Source of the DNA: a virus
Virus record (IMG/VR): IMGVR_UViG_3300002835_000683
Location: 1 to 32,146 of that record
DNA length: 32,146 nucleotides
Strand: one strand, 5' to 3'
The stretch's first letter is position 1. Every line of letters begins with the position of its first letter. This document shows positions 7,347-19,500 of this stretch, piece after piece. The translations under genes were made by a program, and so were the position numbers. The notes below the pieces were generated by a model that was not told the DNA's origin, made no database searches, and was given only the letters and a program-made list of their open reading frames with translations.

Positions 7347-7508
7347 CTATGCTCGTCCGTCCATAAAAACTTCTTTTGTCTCTGGGTCAAATATTTTAAT
7401 ATGCCCTTGTATATGTATACCGCCACGCTCGTCGGGTTGTTTTTGAGGTTGTGTTTCCACTTTCTCTTCTTGTTTATTTGTATCCATATTCTTATTTATC
7501 TTATCCAT
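7347..7508 (-). CDS. 53-aa mini-protein duplicating a motif of the following structural protein
   Basis: This short gene encodes 53 residues: a charged, Gln/Lys/Glu-rich, probably disordered N-terminus (residues 1-28), then GIHIQGHIKIFDPETKEVFM and DGRA before TAG. The second half repeats the N-terminal motif of the next protein (GMVKIFDPITKEVFVDKTNA): about 13 of 19 positions agree, while the DNA has diverged, which supports a translated and selected sequence. It fills the space between the giant gene (13 bases upstream) and the 204-aa gene, whose ATG lies one base after this TAG, so coupling is likely. No good Shine-Dalgarno precedes the ATG; a second in-frame ATG at codon 8 is an alternative start. 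A GATAAATA box lies across codons 3-6, favouring codon 8 for any transcript that starts there. The function is unknown; an accessory or competitor of its neighbour is possible. Confidence 0.65.
   Translation of the reverse strand: MDKINKNMDTNKQEEKVETQPQKQPDERGGIHIQGHIKIFDPETKEVFMDGRA
7493..7500 (-). promoter_or_regulatory. Candidate late promoter box GATAAATA at the 53-aa gene
   Basis: On the minus strand TAAGATAAATAAGAATATGG lies inside codons 3-6 of the 53-aa gene, next to its second ATG at 7487. It has the same core as the boxes near 3190, 25560 and 25977. If active, it would give a transcript starting near codon 8, serving the 53-aa and 204-aa genes and the fibres downstream. The overlap with coding sequence means that chance cannot be excluded. 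Confidence 0.3.
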
Positions 7509-7521
7509 AATCTACAATTAT

Positions 7522-10500
7522 TTAAGCTGTTATAGTACCCGTGGCTGACGCAAACGGTATTAGCCCGTAAATGCTGTTAAATGTAGTAGTACATCTAACT
7601 TGATATCCTATTGGTCCTGTTGGGTACCATGCGTGCGCAGGATCATTTAAGTTAACTAAACTTAAGGTGTTATTTGTACCTTGAGCAAACTGTATTCCAT
7701 CAATATAAGTCCAGCTATCAGTAATTACATTCCAAGTAATACCGTCAGCAGACCATTCCCATGTATACTTCATTGTTCTGCTGGACGCAGGTAGTAGGCT
7801 TTCAGTGGCTGAACTAGTAACAACTACACCAAATACATCAGAAATTGTTACGTTAGATGCAAATCTTGCTGTGCTTGCGTTTACTGCTAGGCTCCAGTTA
7901 GTAACCGGTGTATTGATTACATAAGTATAGATGTTTGTTGGGTCATATGATGGCCAATCTTTTATAAACATTGCTGCACTAGTTGTTGAACCAACTAATC
8001 CATTGCCTTCTAATATATTTCCTCCAGTTCCTGAATTGTAAAGTACATTAGCATTTACCATTAAATTACCGTATACTGTATCTGGTAATGTTTGGTTAGG
8101 ACTAGCATCAGTTACCCGTACACCCACTGGATATAATACATTAGCACCGGTACCTTGGGTACCGCGGCGTATTTGGCCAAGTACATTTGTACCAGGTAAG
8201 TAGCTGATGTTTGCAGTACTTACATAGTTCCAACTATTAGCATTAACGTTACCAGTAACAATATAGTTATTACCTGCATAGTTAATTGCAGTGCCCGCAG
8301 CGTATGCTGTATTAGCTGACCATACCACAGGAGTATAGATATTTTTTTTGTAATACGTGATACGTTCACCGTTAATAAACACTACACCAGGGCGAGCATA
8401 TAATGGACTAGGTTCAGTTAATAATGTTGCATCTATAACATAAATGTTAGCATCTGTAATACTTAAATTAGTTGATAATTGTGTGGTATTGGCAGTTGAA
8501 ATCTTCAAATATGCTGGTTCGTTAACCATATTATCAAATATACGATAAGCAGCTACGTTTGCACCAACTTTAGTATAGATACGCATATCTAACGTGTCAA
8601 ACGTAATACCCGGTACAAGTTCTTCCGGAGCACGGCTATGATATGTATCAATAAATTGACCACCCTGTGTTACTATATCTTCAGGTGCTGTACCCAATGC
8701 AATGTTAGCATATAGGCTATACAATGCTTGATCATACACGCTTGTTGATAATAATGCAATACCATCCTTGCTAAATTGTACAGGATCATACGGTGCAATA
8801 TCATAACTACGTCCAAATAATGGATTTAGCGTAAATGGTACGCTTTGCGTTACTGATGTTGGATATGTTACTCCTGGTACTAATTGTTCTAAGCTGTCAT
8901 AACGTGCTGTGATAGTTGTATCAGTAGCTAGTGTTACGTTGGTACTTAGTGTAACCTGTGTTACTTTAATTGGGATGCCGCCAAAGCTAATATTAGCCAA
9001 TGTAAGATTACCACTGATTGTATCTGTTAAGTTAACGCTGTTTGTTGTATAGTTAACACTTACAATAGTGGCTTCAAATCCAATATTAGCACCAGTTACA
9101 TACTGTCCAACTTGTAGACCCGACATGTTGGTAATATTTTCAATTGCAGTACTGCCTTTGTATAGATTACCATAAAAGTGTCCCAGGCTATTAACTTGTA
9201 AATTAATATTACCAATTAGACCCGTTACATAGCCCGCTTGTACACCACTTTCACCAATATACATATTTTTAGCAAGACTGGCTGCATTATACACATAGAT
9301 AGTGTTTGTGTTAGTGGCTGTATTAGCCATAGTTACCGCAGTTTGTATAGTATCCACCGCCGGCATTACGTTTGCTGGCTCGTAGTAACCAATAATACGG
9401 TCGTTAGCATTGCTAAAGTAGCTTGCTGGACATACTGTATAATCACTAGGTATGAACTGTGTTGAGGTTGTGATATTAGAATTTATAAAATACGCTTTAC
9501 GTAGCATAACATTGCCGTCTTGGAATGCATAGGTAATGATATCACCGCTACTTACACGACCATTAGCATCAAACTGTGTTTGAATGTAGGTAGTATTAGC
9601 TGTCCACACCTTGACATTACTTGTATAGTTAATACGGTCAAATTTAAGTGTGCTGTTAAATGAACGCACTACAGGGTTTTTCATTACTGCATACGCAGTA
9701 GCAACGGTACCTGCATTTATACTTGTATATCCGAAGCTAATTGCAGTGCCGGTAAATGAGGAAATATTAGCCGACGACATGGTAATTTGACTGTTTGCAC
9801 TGTCAATTGCCGCAATCACTGTGGTTGCATCAAATGCTGTGTTTGCGCTCATTCCAGTGAATAAACCAGCAGTTGAATTAATAGTGTATGTGGATGATAT
9901 TAAGTTTACATTGCCACCAATAACTACAATATTACCTACTACAGAACCATTTACAATTACAGTTGGGGTTGTGGTGTAGCCTGAGCCACTGTTTGTCACT
10001 GTAATAGAAATTAAACTACCCGAATTACCATCAAGAGTTGCAGTGGCCGTGGCACCGTTTCCATTACCGTCAGTGCTGATAATAGTTATCGCAGGTGGAA
10101 GGATGTATCCTTTACCGGCATTTTCAATTCTAATGCCATCTACTACAAGATTTCTATTATTGTACCATTGGTTATACGGCCATGTTTGCCATGTTGCTGA
10201 ATCCTTGGCCACATACGGTGCTTCTCCGCTCGGACTACGGAACATTGATGTAAGACCAAATGTATCATAGTAAGCCGGTAAGTCAAAGTCTGTAATATCG
10301 CCGCCAAAAGTGTCATTGCCTGTATAATCTAATAGATATTCACGTATCTTAGTACGGTACGGTTTAACTTCTTCAATGTAATTTTGATAGTATGTTTGGT
10401 TATCAACTACATAGCTCGGGAACTGACTTAGAGTTCTTAGTTTATGTGTGATACTAATAAAGCTAGATTTAAATAACCAATCTACATAAGTTTGTTCAGT

Positions 10501-13500
10501 TAATAGATAGTTAATCATTACAAAGAACAAGTTATTAAATTCACCTTGTAAGGTATTTTTAAAAATGTTATTATATAATGCTTGTACAATCGAACGAATT
10601 TCTTTGTTAGGATTTTGATCGTATCTGTTGCTATCAAAATCTTGATTACCAAACCCTAAATTATTATCTACATAATTACCTAGTGTAGTATCTAATTGTA
10701 CTGTACCGTTTTGGATGCCTACTACACCCAATCCACCGCCAACCTCAACTACTACTAGTTGCCATGTATTATTACCTGTAGCGTTGCGAATATAAATTAC
10801 ACTGCCGGCAATTGCTTGTAATGCAAGTGCATTAACTGTAGTTTCTACGCTAAAGTCTGGTTTAGTTGAAGCACTATATCCTGTAGCATACCAGTCAGCA
10901 TATGACCAATAGATACTTGTTTTATAACTTTGTACTCTGGTGATCAGCCAACTCTTACTATCTGTTAATGTATATAAAACCCACAATCCGTTTTGTGATG
11001 TATCGTTTTTAACTAGTACACGGTATCCCGGTGATAACGGCAATGTGTCTATATACTCTAACTCAACTTCTGTCGACACTGCTTGATCATATTCACCTAA
11101 TTTAAAATTAGGCTCTGCTTCTTGAGCATTTAATCCGGTTAAGTCAAATTGTTCAGCAATAGGATTAATAGCAAAAATATCATTAACATATTGAATCATT
11201 TCATTGACTGCTGATAGTCTATCAACAAACATACTTTGGCGTGGACGAATATCAACACCATATCGATCTGCTAAACTCAATGTTGGATCAGGCACCGTTG
11301 AACCCTGCTGGTCAATCCCTGCTAAACTGTCGACAAACTTGTTAACTAATTTAGTCGGAATCGGATTATTAGGATTACCTTTTTGTATTAACTCGTATTC
11401 ACTGTGAATCAAATCAGTGTTAATTTCTAATTGATGATCTAAGTGAACAATGGTATTATCGGAACTTAGGTAAGTAGCAACATTGTAGAATACAATAGCA
11501 TTACTGCGTATCATAGCCGCATAAGGAATACCTTGTGATTTAGGATTTGCAATATAATCTACGATTGCCTTCACTGGCAAGGTACGGCTCGGTATCGTGT
11601 CATCTAAATGAGTTTGATCGTATACCCAGAAAAAATACCTAGTAGTAATAATGCCTGTTGTCTGATCAACCGTAATTATTTCAACATACGCACTATCGTC
11701 TTCATGTTTAGGTATGCCCTGTAATGCTCCATTAGTGTTAACATATTGGCTTGGTAATACTGTGCTTTCTATCCATTCATACACATTAATCGAACTTCCT
11801 GGGAACAACTCACCCCAATGTAGACTACGATAGGTTAGTGAATCTTGTTCGTAATCAATAAAGCGAACAGTACTTAAATCCCACCAAACTTTTCCTACTT
11901 GTTTGTCACTCCAGTAGACACTAGAATTAATATCAGCTTCTGAGTTATATCCTTTATTATAAACAGCAGGATCGTATTCTGTCTTAAATGAAATATTTTC
12001 TTCTGCTTGTCCTAATATGCGCCCTTTAGCTGGATCAACAAATTGTAAATTTTCTTCAATTAAATTAGTTTGACTACTGTATAGGTACGCACGAGTTACA
12101 CTATCTAAATCAACTTTAGGAGATTGATAACGTATTAGTCCCCAGCCCCTAGCCATCGTAGGGTTACTAAACACATAGATACTACCGGATTTAGCAGGTG
12201 CACCCGCTGGTGCCATAAATGGTGCTGCAATAGTAATATATGCCCCTTCAATATCTAATGCATATCCAAATTGACCGCCGGGAATTAATATACCCGGGTC
12301 TAATTGTTGTGCAAATGCATATCGTCCCGGATCCTCTACATCATCACGTGGATCGTCATATAATTCGTAAATGTAAACACTACCACTACCTGGTATTCTA
12401 TCATGTAGTCTAGTAGACGCCGCGTCAAATACAGTTCCGTTGGTCGTAGTACTCACATCAATGGTTGTAAGTTCTTTAGTAGTGCCTCGAGCACTACCAA
12501 TCACTAGCATGTATGCATTTGCTGCTAGTTTAACTTTTGTACCAAAATATTCACCAGGTAACCCGTAAGGATTAACAATAATCTGCATGAATGCAAATAC
12601 AATCATTTCAGATTCTGCAAGTACACCTGCACTACTAGAATTCGTAATGCCTGAAAGTATACGTAGTTGGTCTTTGGCAACTTTAACATCTGAGTCTAAA
12701 CGTAAATATCCGTTTTCATTTGTGGCTGTTACTCCTAAAATGTTAGCGTCATTTACATCTTGTACAAATTCGTCTAAGGTAGTTAACCTAACTGCAACAT
12801 TTGATGCAGTCCACGAGTTATTAATTGCTACGTTTGCACCTGTTGAGAATACGTAGGCGTTTTGATATCCTGAAACTTTAACAATGTCACCTGTAGTACT
12901 TTCTGTCACTCGCACGTTAGCGCCAGTGCTTGGTTGTGTGATCCAATCTCCAGTACTTACAGTTACGTTGCCTGTTAGGCCTAGACTAATACGAACTTCA
13001 AAATTGTTTAAACGAATTGTATCAACTGGATTAAATGTTGGGTTTAGTACATAGCCCGTGTCAGTACCATACAATCTACCGCGGTTATGGAATTTCCATA
13101 CGGCACCACTGTTATATTCTGTACCGTTATCATAATATGGTGCACCAATGTAAATCGCACAGTTATTACTACAAATTGTTAAGCTCGTACCGAACGCAGC
13201 GTTTGCCTGAATTGCAGCTAAGCCGCCTGTTAAACTATCTACACCGATTAGGCGTTCTAGGTAGTTAAATTTATTAACCTCAACAAGAATAACCTGGCCA
13301 ATTGCAGGCGGATTAGTAAATCTGATTGTATTAGTACCTACTACTGTATATTGTATATTTTCAATACCGTCAATGGTAACTTTATGTACAGTTGCAATGA
13401 TATTTTCAGTGTTATAGTCTTGGCCACCTGTACCAGCTACTGCATCAGTAACTGAATTAAATGCTTCAATAACACGATCGTATACATAAACTGCACCAGC

Positions 13501-16500
13501 ACCCAATTGAAGTATACCGTTGATATCTTCAACGGTATCGCCGGGGGCACCAACAGCTACCTGTGCACCATCAAAACTTGAGGAAATAGCATATCCAAAC
13601 TGTGCCCAACTGTTACCAGTAGGAACAGTTAATTTTTGTACCAAGGCATAGTAAGGGCGTTGCGTAATAGTAACGGTCGTTGCAGAAATATTAGCATTGC
13701 TGGCAATATTACCGTTGTTGATAAATCTAACGGTACGTGTGCTGTAATCGAATACATAGTCAATATTAGGTATAAATGTTTTATCTAAACTAGTAACTAA
13801 TAAACTACTAGCATCACTACCCGAAGTAAAGTCTGGTGTAAATGAGTTTATCTGAATACTGCTCACTGCGGCATTGCTTCTTAGGTCGGTTGGATAAACA
13901 CCATATGATACTAAGTTACCACTACTTAAAACACTAATGTTAGCAAGTATAGTTAAGTTGGCATCAATTACCACATTACCGTCTGTGCCTGTTGTTACTT
14001 TTACAAAGTTTGTAATGTTATCAACAACAATTTCTGTGCTAGAAACTACACTAAGAACAGAAGTTCTTGCGCCAGTATTAGCCTGTATTAATACGTCAGT
14101 TGGGTTAACTGAAATAGGACTGTTTAGGTATACAGTATTTTTGTTATTAACAGAAGTAAGCTGTGTTTGTACTGGAACATAACGTTTTAATCCGTATGCA
14201 TAAACACTGTTATTACCCGGAGCACTGATGTATAACCACTCACCGTCTTGATTAAATGCCATACTGTAACCGAATTGGTCACCAGTAACATTACTTACAA
14301 GAATTTGACTACGATCAAACGAGTAGCTTGATAAGGTTTTGTCATAGATATACACGTATCCGTTTCCTGACCAGCTACTCGGAGCACCGATTGCTACTTT
14401 AGTATTACCAGCAGCTGTAGTTGCTAGATCAACTGAATGACCGTATGCATAGGTATTTGCGGCTGTTGGGGTCAATATGAGACCTTGATCAAATTCGCCT
14501 GCATAGTTTTTAAGGAACGTATTTACATAACCAATGCGTGTAGTAGATGATATAAATTTAGCGCCAGTGTCTATAGAAAGTATAGATAAGTTACCAGTTG
14601 AGTCAAACGTAAAATTATTATTGTATTGACCAGCATATATGTTTCCACCTAGGTTGCTAACTAAAGTTAAGTTAGCACCAGACGAAACCTGTTCGATATA
14701 AGCACCAACATTGGCGTTTAAATAGCCTGTTGTGGTAAATTGAATTTGTCCTTGTTGTGCTGCTCCGGCAACGATAATCAAACCGTCTGACGACATTTTT
14801 ACTGAAGTCCCAAATCCGTCATTGGGCACATATTCACTACCGCCTTTAATTACCTCTTGATCCAGGCCCCACGGCGTTTGTTTTTCATATACCTTCCATG
14901 TGCCGCTAGGTTGTGTGCCAAATGGTTGACCTTGTACTGCGGTGGTTTCTGCATCTATGTCAATCCAAATCTTATCTCCAACTTTCCAGCCGTTGGGTGG
15001 ATTTAACAACCCGTACACACGACTTTCTTCCATGTATTTAAAGCGCATGCTATCTAAACGGAATAACATACCACTACCTGTTTGTGTAGTTAAGTTACCT
15101 AGGTTAGTAATATCGCCTGTATATCTTACCAAAAGACTCGATGCACCAGTTACACGTAGTACTTGATAGAAGCCGTTGTAGGCCGCGTCAAAATTCTTAA
15201 CTAAGAATATATCATATTTAGAAAGGCCGTGTGGATTATCTGTAGTAAATGTAATATATCCATTCAGACTATTTGTCACTGCGGTGATCTGATTATTAGT
15301 TTCTGTTACGCGAAATACATTCCAATCTTGCGTAAAGTCTTTAGCTACCCAAATTAGATAACCACTGCCCATATCTGCAATCTTATTATCCAAGTCAACA
15401 TAATTTGTTAAGTCAAAAATTTGCAAATCTACGTCGTCAATATTTACATATCCTGCTGTAGGAATATCATTGTCATAGTCACTATTTTCAGTTCTGTTCA
15501 AAGCAACATTAGCAGAGTATGCACCATATGATTTATGCAATTGTGTACTATTGAATATAGTAACCCCATTGGCTAAATTATTATCGGCAGCGTCTACAAA
15601 ACTCGCCACACTAGGGTTTACCCCAAATGCTTTTTCATCTAAGGCAATTTCAACAAACGGATTGCTAGTCAGTGCACCGTATTCACCAACACGCACTGCC
15701 CACTCTTCATATAGTGCAATGTTGCTAGTTAGGTTATTAATAGTTGCTTTGGTAAACGCATCAACTGCATTCTTAGTACCTTTTTGCGCTACGTAACCTT
15801 TGTAGAATTCAATTTGTGTTGTTTCTGTTAGACCTAAATCACTAAGGTATTGACGTTCTCTAAAGCCAATAAGTGCATGACTGTAGGCCATTTGATTTTT
15901 GTTACGTATCTTAGCGTAACTATCATAAAATGATTGACTTTCTACAGCAATTGTGCTAAAATTAGGCAGTAGGCCTGTTTGTATTTCGTTCTTGCCTAAC
16001 ACCTGCCAGTTTTGGAACTGAAATGTTCCATTAGCGGGGATATCTCGAAGAGCAGTATAATATTGACTCTTGTATTGTACCAGATCACCTTTAAGATAAT
16101 CTTGGCCTTGGTACCAGGCATCTACTACGCCGCTGTTATATATGTAACCTTCTGGGCTTAGACTACCGTCCCAATCTGCGGTGCGCTGACCAATTAGTTT
16201 TAAACGGAACTGGCGGTTACCACTACTTGGTTGGTAGATAACGTCATTGAACACTGTGGTATTATCAAAAATTAGCGTATGTTCGTATTGCACCAATGAA
16301 ACTTTTACATAACCGATAACACTGGCCTCATCTTGCAGCTCTAATTTGAACTCTGTAGGTGTTCTATAAACTGCATAATTGTTATTCTTAATAAGATTAA
16401 AGTTTTGGTCAACAACTCTACTACCGTATTGACTATCTTCGATGCCTTCTGTCACCGCACCGCTGGTAATGGCATTTAATGTGTTCGATACTGGACTTAC

Positions 16501-19500
16501 TACTAAAATACTGCCCGCTTTCCATCCTTGTTGAGCCCAGTATAAGAATTCACGTGCGCTTAACCGCCAGTTTTTGATTTCATTTAATTGGGGATCAGTA
16601 TCTGTAAATGTCCATCCTTGTGCTATTAGATAACGTTCGTAGCTGATCATAAAATCAACTACCTGTTGTTGCGTATTAAATTCATAACCGTAGGGTACAT
16701 TCATTAATAGATTTTGATAATCATTATAGATGGTAGCTGTACTGTTCAGTACTTTAATTTTACTAGCATTATTGTTTATAATACTTGGAATGATTGTAAA
16801 GTAACTATTAAACAAATCATAGCCGCGCATACTATAACCATTATTTGTTTTTTCAATAATTAACGCACTGTAAATGATTTCATCCATGGCCACTGGTTTT
16901 TCATTTAGGAATACTTTATAGTTTTCATTAGGTATAAGAATACTATCATTGGTACTTGTTGGACTGACTTGTTCGGCTAATACTTCTAGATATTTTTGAT
17001 CTGTAAATCCGCTTACCTTATAGGTTAAATTAACTTGAAAGTTTTGTACCAGCGGCAGTAGATATTTTGCCGGGCTGACGCCTTGGTTGATCAAATATTC
17101 AGTAATCCAGTTAATATAGCCTGCGCCGCGATAAACTGTACCAGCACTGGTATTACCATTATAGTCAACTGCAGACTGTGTAATCTGTCTATTTGTACTA
17201 TCTTCAAGGTATTGAGTAATTTCTGTTGTAATACCCTGCACATCAGTTGAGAAAGTGTATAGTGCATTTAACGGAGTATATGAGTTTACGTCAATTAATG
17301 TACCAAAATACTTAGCTGGTTTTAATAACGCCAAGGCCTGTTGGGCGGCGAATGGAAAGTCGCTGCTCGTACGCCAGGCAAATTCCACAGGACCTTGTTG
17401 GCCAATAGCCCAGGCTGCGCCTGCTTGTTTGCTGTTAAATGTACGACATAACAATTGTGCCACACTGATTAAGTTACCGTTTTCATCTACTGGAATAAAA
17501 TCTGACAGGCCAGGGCGTACATAATGTGGGTCAATGCCTTGACGATCACCGTAACGGATGTATCCTGCTTCTAAATCGTCCCATAGAACTTTATTGCCGC
17601 CAGTAAATGGTGCAGGACCATAGAAGCCTTGCCACCAGTCTGGTTGACTAGGAAATCCTAACATTTCCCAAGGTGTTAAATGCGGACGAATTGTATCATA
17701 GAAATACATATAACATGCACGCCAACTACCCGGCAACAATTCACCATTTACACGATCGCGACTTGAACTGTAGTTCCAAGTGAACGGATCATTGGGGTCA
17801 AAAGTATCATTAATAGTATAATCAAGTTTGTTGTTACCAACCCAGTTTAAGAAACTTTGACTTCGCACTTGGTTTGCATCTGCTAATGTATAATCGCTAC
17901 TTCTAAATTTACCCGGAACTACACTAAAGATCTCGCTAAATGTAGTATTTGCAGATAATTTAATATTGTTATAGATACGTAGTTCTAATTCAAGTAAGAA
18001 GCTATCGCGATAGTCACCGAAACTTGGAGTAATACTACCATCGTGGCCACGAATAACAGTTGTAGATGTTCTATAAGTGTCATCTACAAAAATCTCAGGA
18101 GTGTATCTCGGCCATAGTCCTAACTTAGACGGAGTTTCTGGAATATAGTTACCATCAGTGTTACTATACTCAACAATTTTAATAATGTCGCCAACTGCCA
18201 ACGCAATAGTAAAATCGATACTTGGCGTATCTGTTCTAAAGGTGTAGTCGAGCCCTTTAATAAGCTGCTGATCATTTAAATAAACCAACACAGCTTGATT
18301 GCTTAGTTTTGTATCACTAAAAATATTTGTAATTTCGTAATTTGTCTGCAACGGATCAAATACTTCAAAGCCGTCGATTGCTCCTATTTGTCCAACAATA
18401 TTTTTTAACGGACCGTAAGGTACCATGTCACTATAATACCAAGGGAATGATTTATTTTTAACAATATTAATTCTTGTTAAAATCTTATCAACGCTGCCTA
18501 TAGGATCTGTTGGGTCAATACCTTCAAGACTAGTGCTCAATTCTAAGAATTTGTTTTTAAATTTAGTGTATTCTTGTTGAGTATAACGAACACTGTTAAT
18601 AAAGTTTGCTTGTTCGTCAATTAAAAATAAACTTGCATAAGGTACAGGGGCACTGTGTTTAAGAATGGTACCGCCCTGTTGCTTAATATCAATATCACGT
18701 AGATTACTTTGTGCTAATACATCACCTTCAACAATTGTACTGTTTTGTGCCAATGCTACTAAGTGGTTACGTAGCTGGCCTAGCGTTAAACTATCAATAT
18801 CAATGTTCTGTGAATTTAAATCTAAATTTTGTGGAACTTGATAAAATGCTGTAGAACTTATTTCGTTACTATAGACTAAAATATCAATTTGATCGTTAAT
18901 ATTTAATGTAGTACTAATAGTGATTTGATTACCAACAATTGTCCAATCGATTGTAGGTTTTAAATATACAAAATTCTGGAATACTTTTACATAAGGAATA
19001 GATTGTTCATCGCTTACTGGTGTGATGTCTAAGGTAAACGTATCAGTATAACCGTTGATATTTAGATAATTGTCAGGGTTTGTTGGCTCAGTATAAACAA
19101 AGCTGAATAGCTGATATTGTTTGCTTTGCTCTGGAACTGTTAGCCATGTATTTTTTGGATCCAATGTTTGGCTATCTACAATTTTTTGAATGTAGCCTAG
19201 ATTAACATTACGCGACACAATCGTTCCAGACTCGTCAACGTAACTAAAGGTATCAGTATTAAAAAAGTTTTGGAATTTAATATCACCTTGAGTGGTAAAA
19301 TTCTTATAACTTAAGTAAAAATTAGTAATAGCATTGCCATTTGCATCATATACAGGTGCAACAGGGCCTCTACTTAACACACTATCAGTAGTTCCTGTAG
19401 TTGCTCTATCATATCCAAAGATCTGTGTGCCAATAAATGTACTACGAGTATACTGGCTTAGACTTTTACCTTGAATAACTTCTCCTGTACTTAGATCTAG

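Noticed and set aside
7346-7426. Upstream start at 7426 for the 204-aa structural protein
   Set aside because: The extra 27 residues overlap the 53-aa gene, whose motif is conserved at the protein level in the other frame; the family N-terminus begins near MKSTMNLD.
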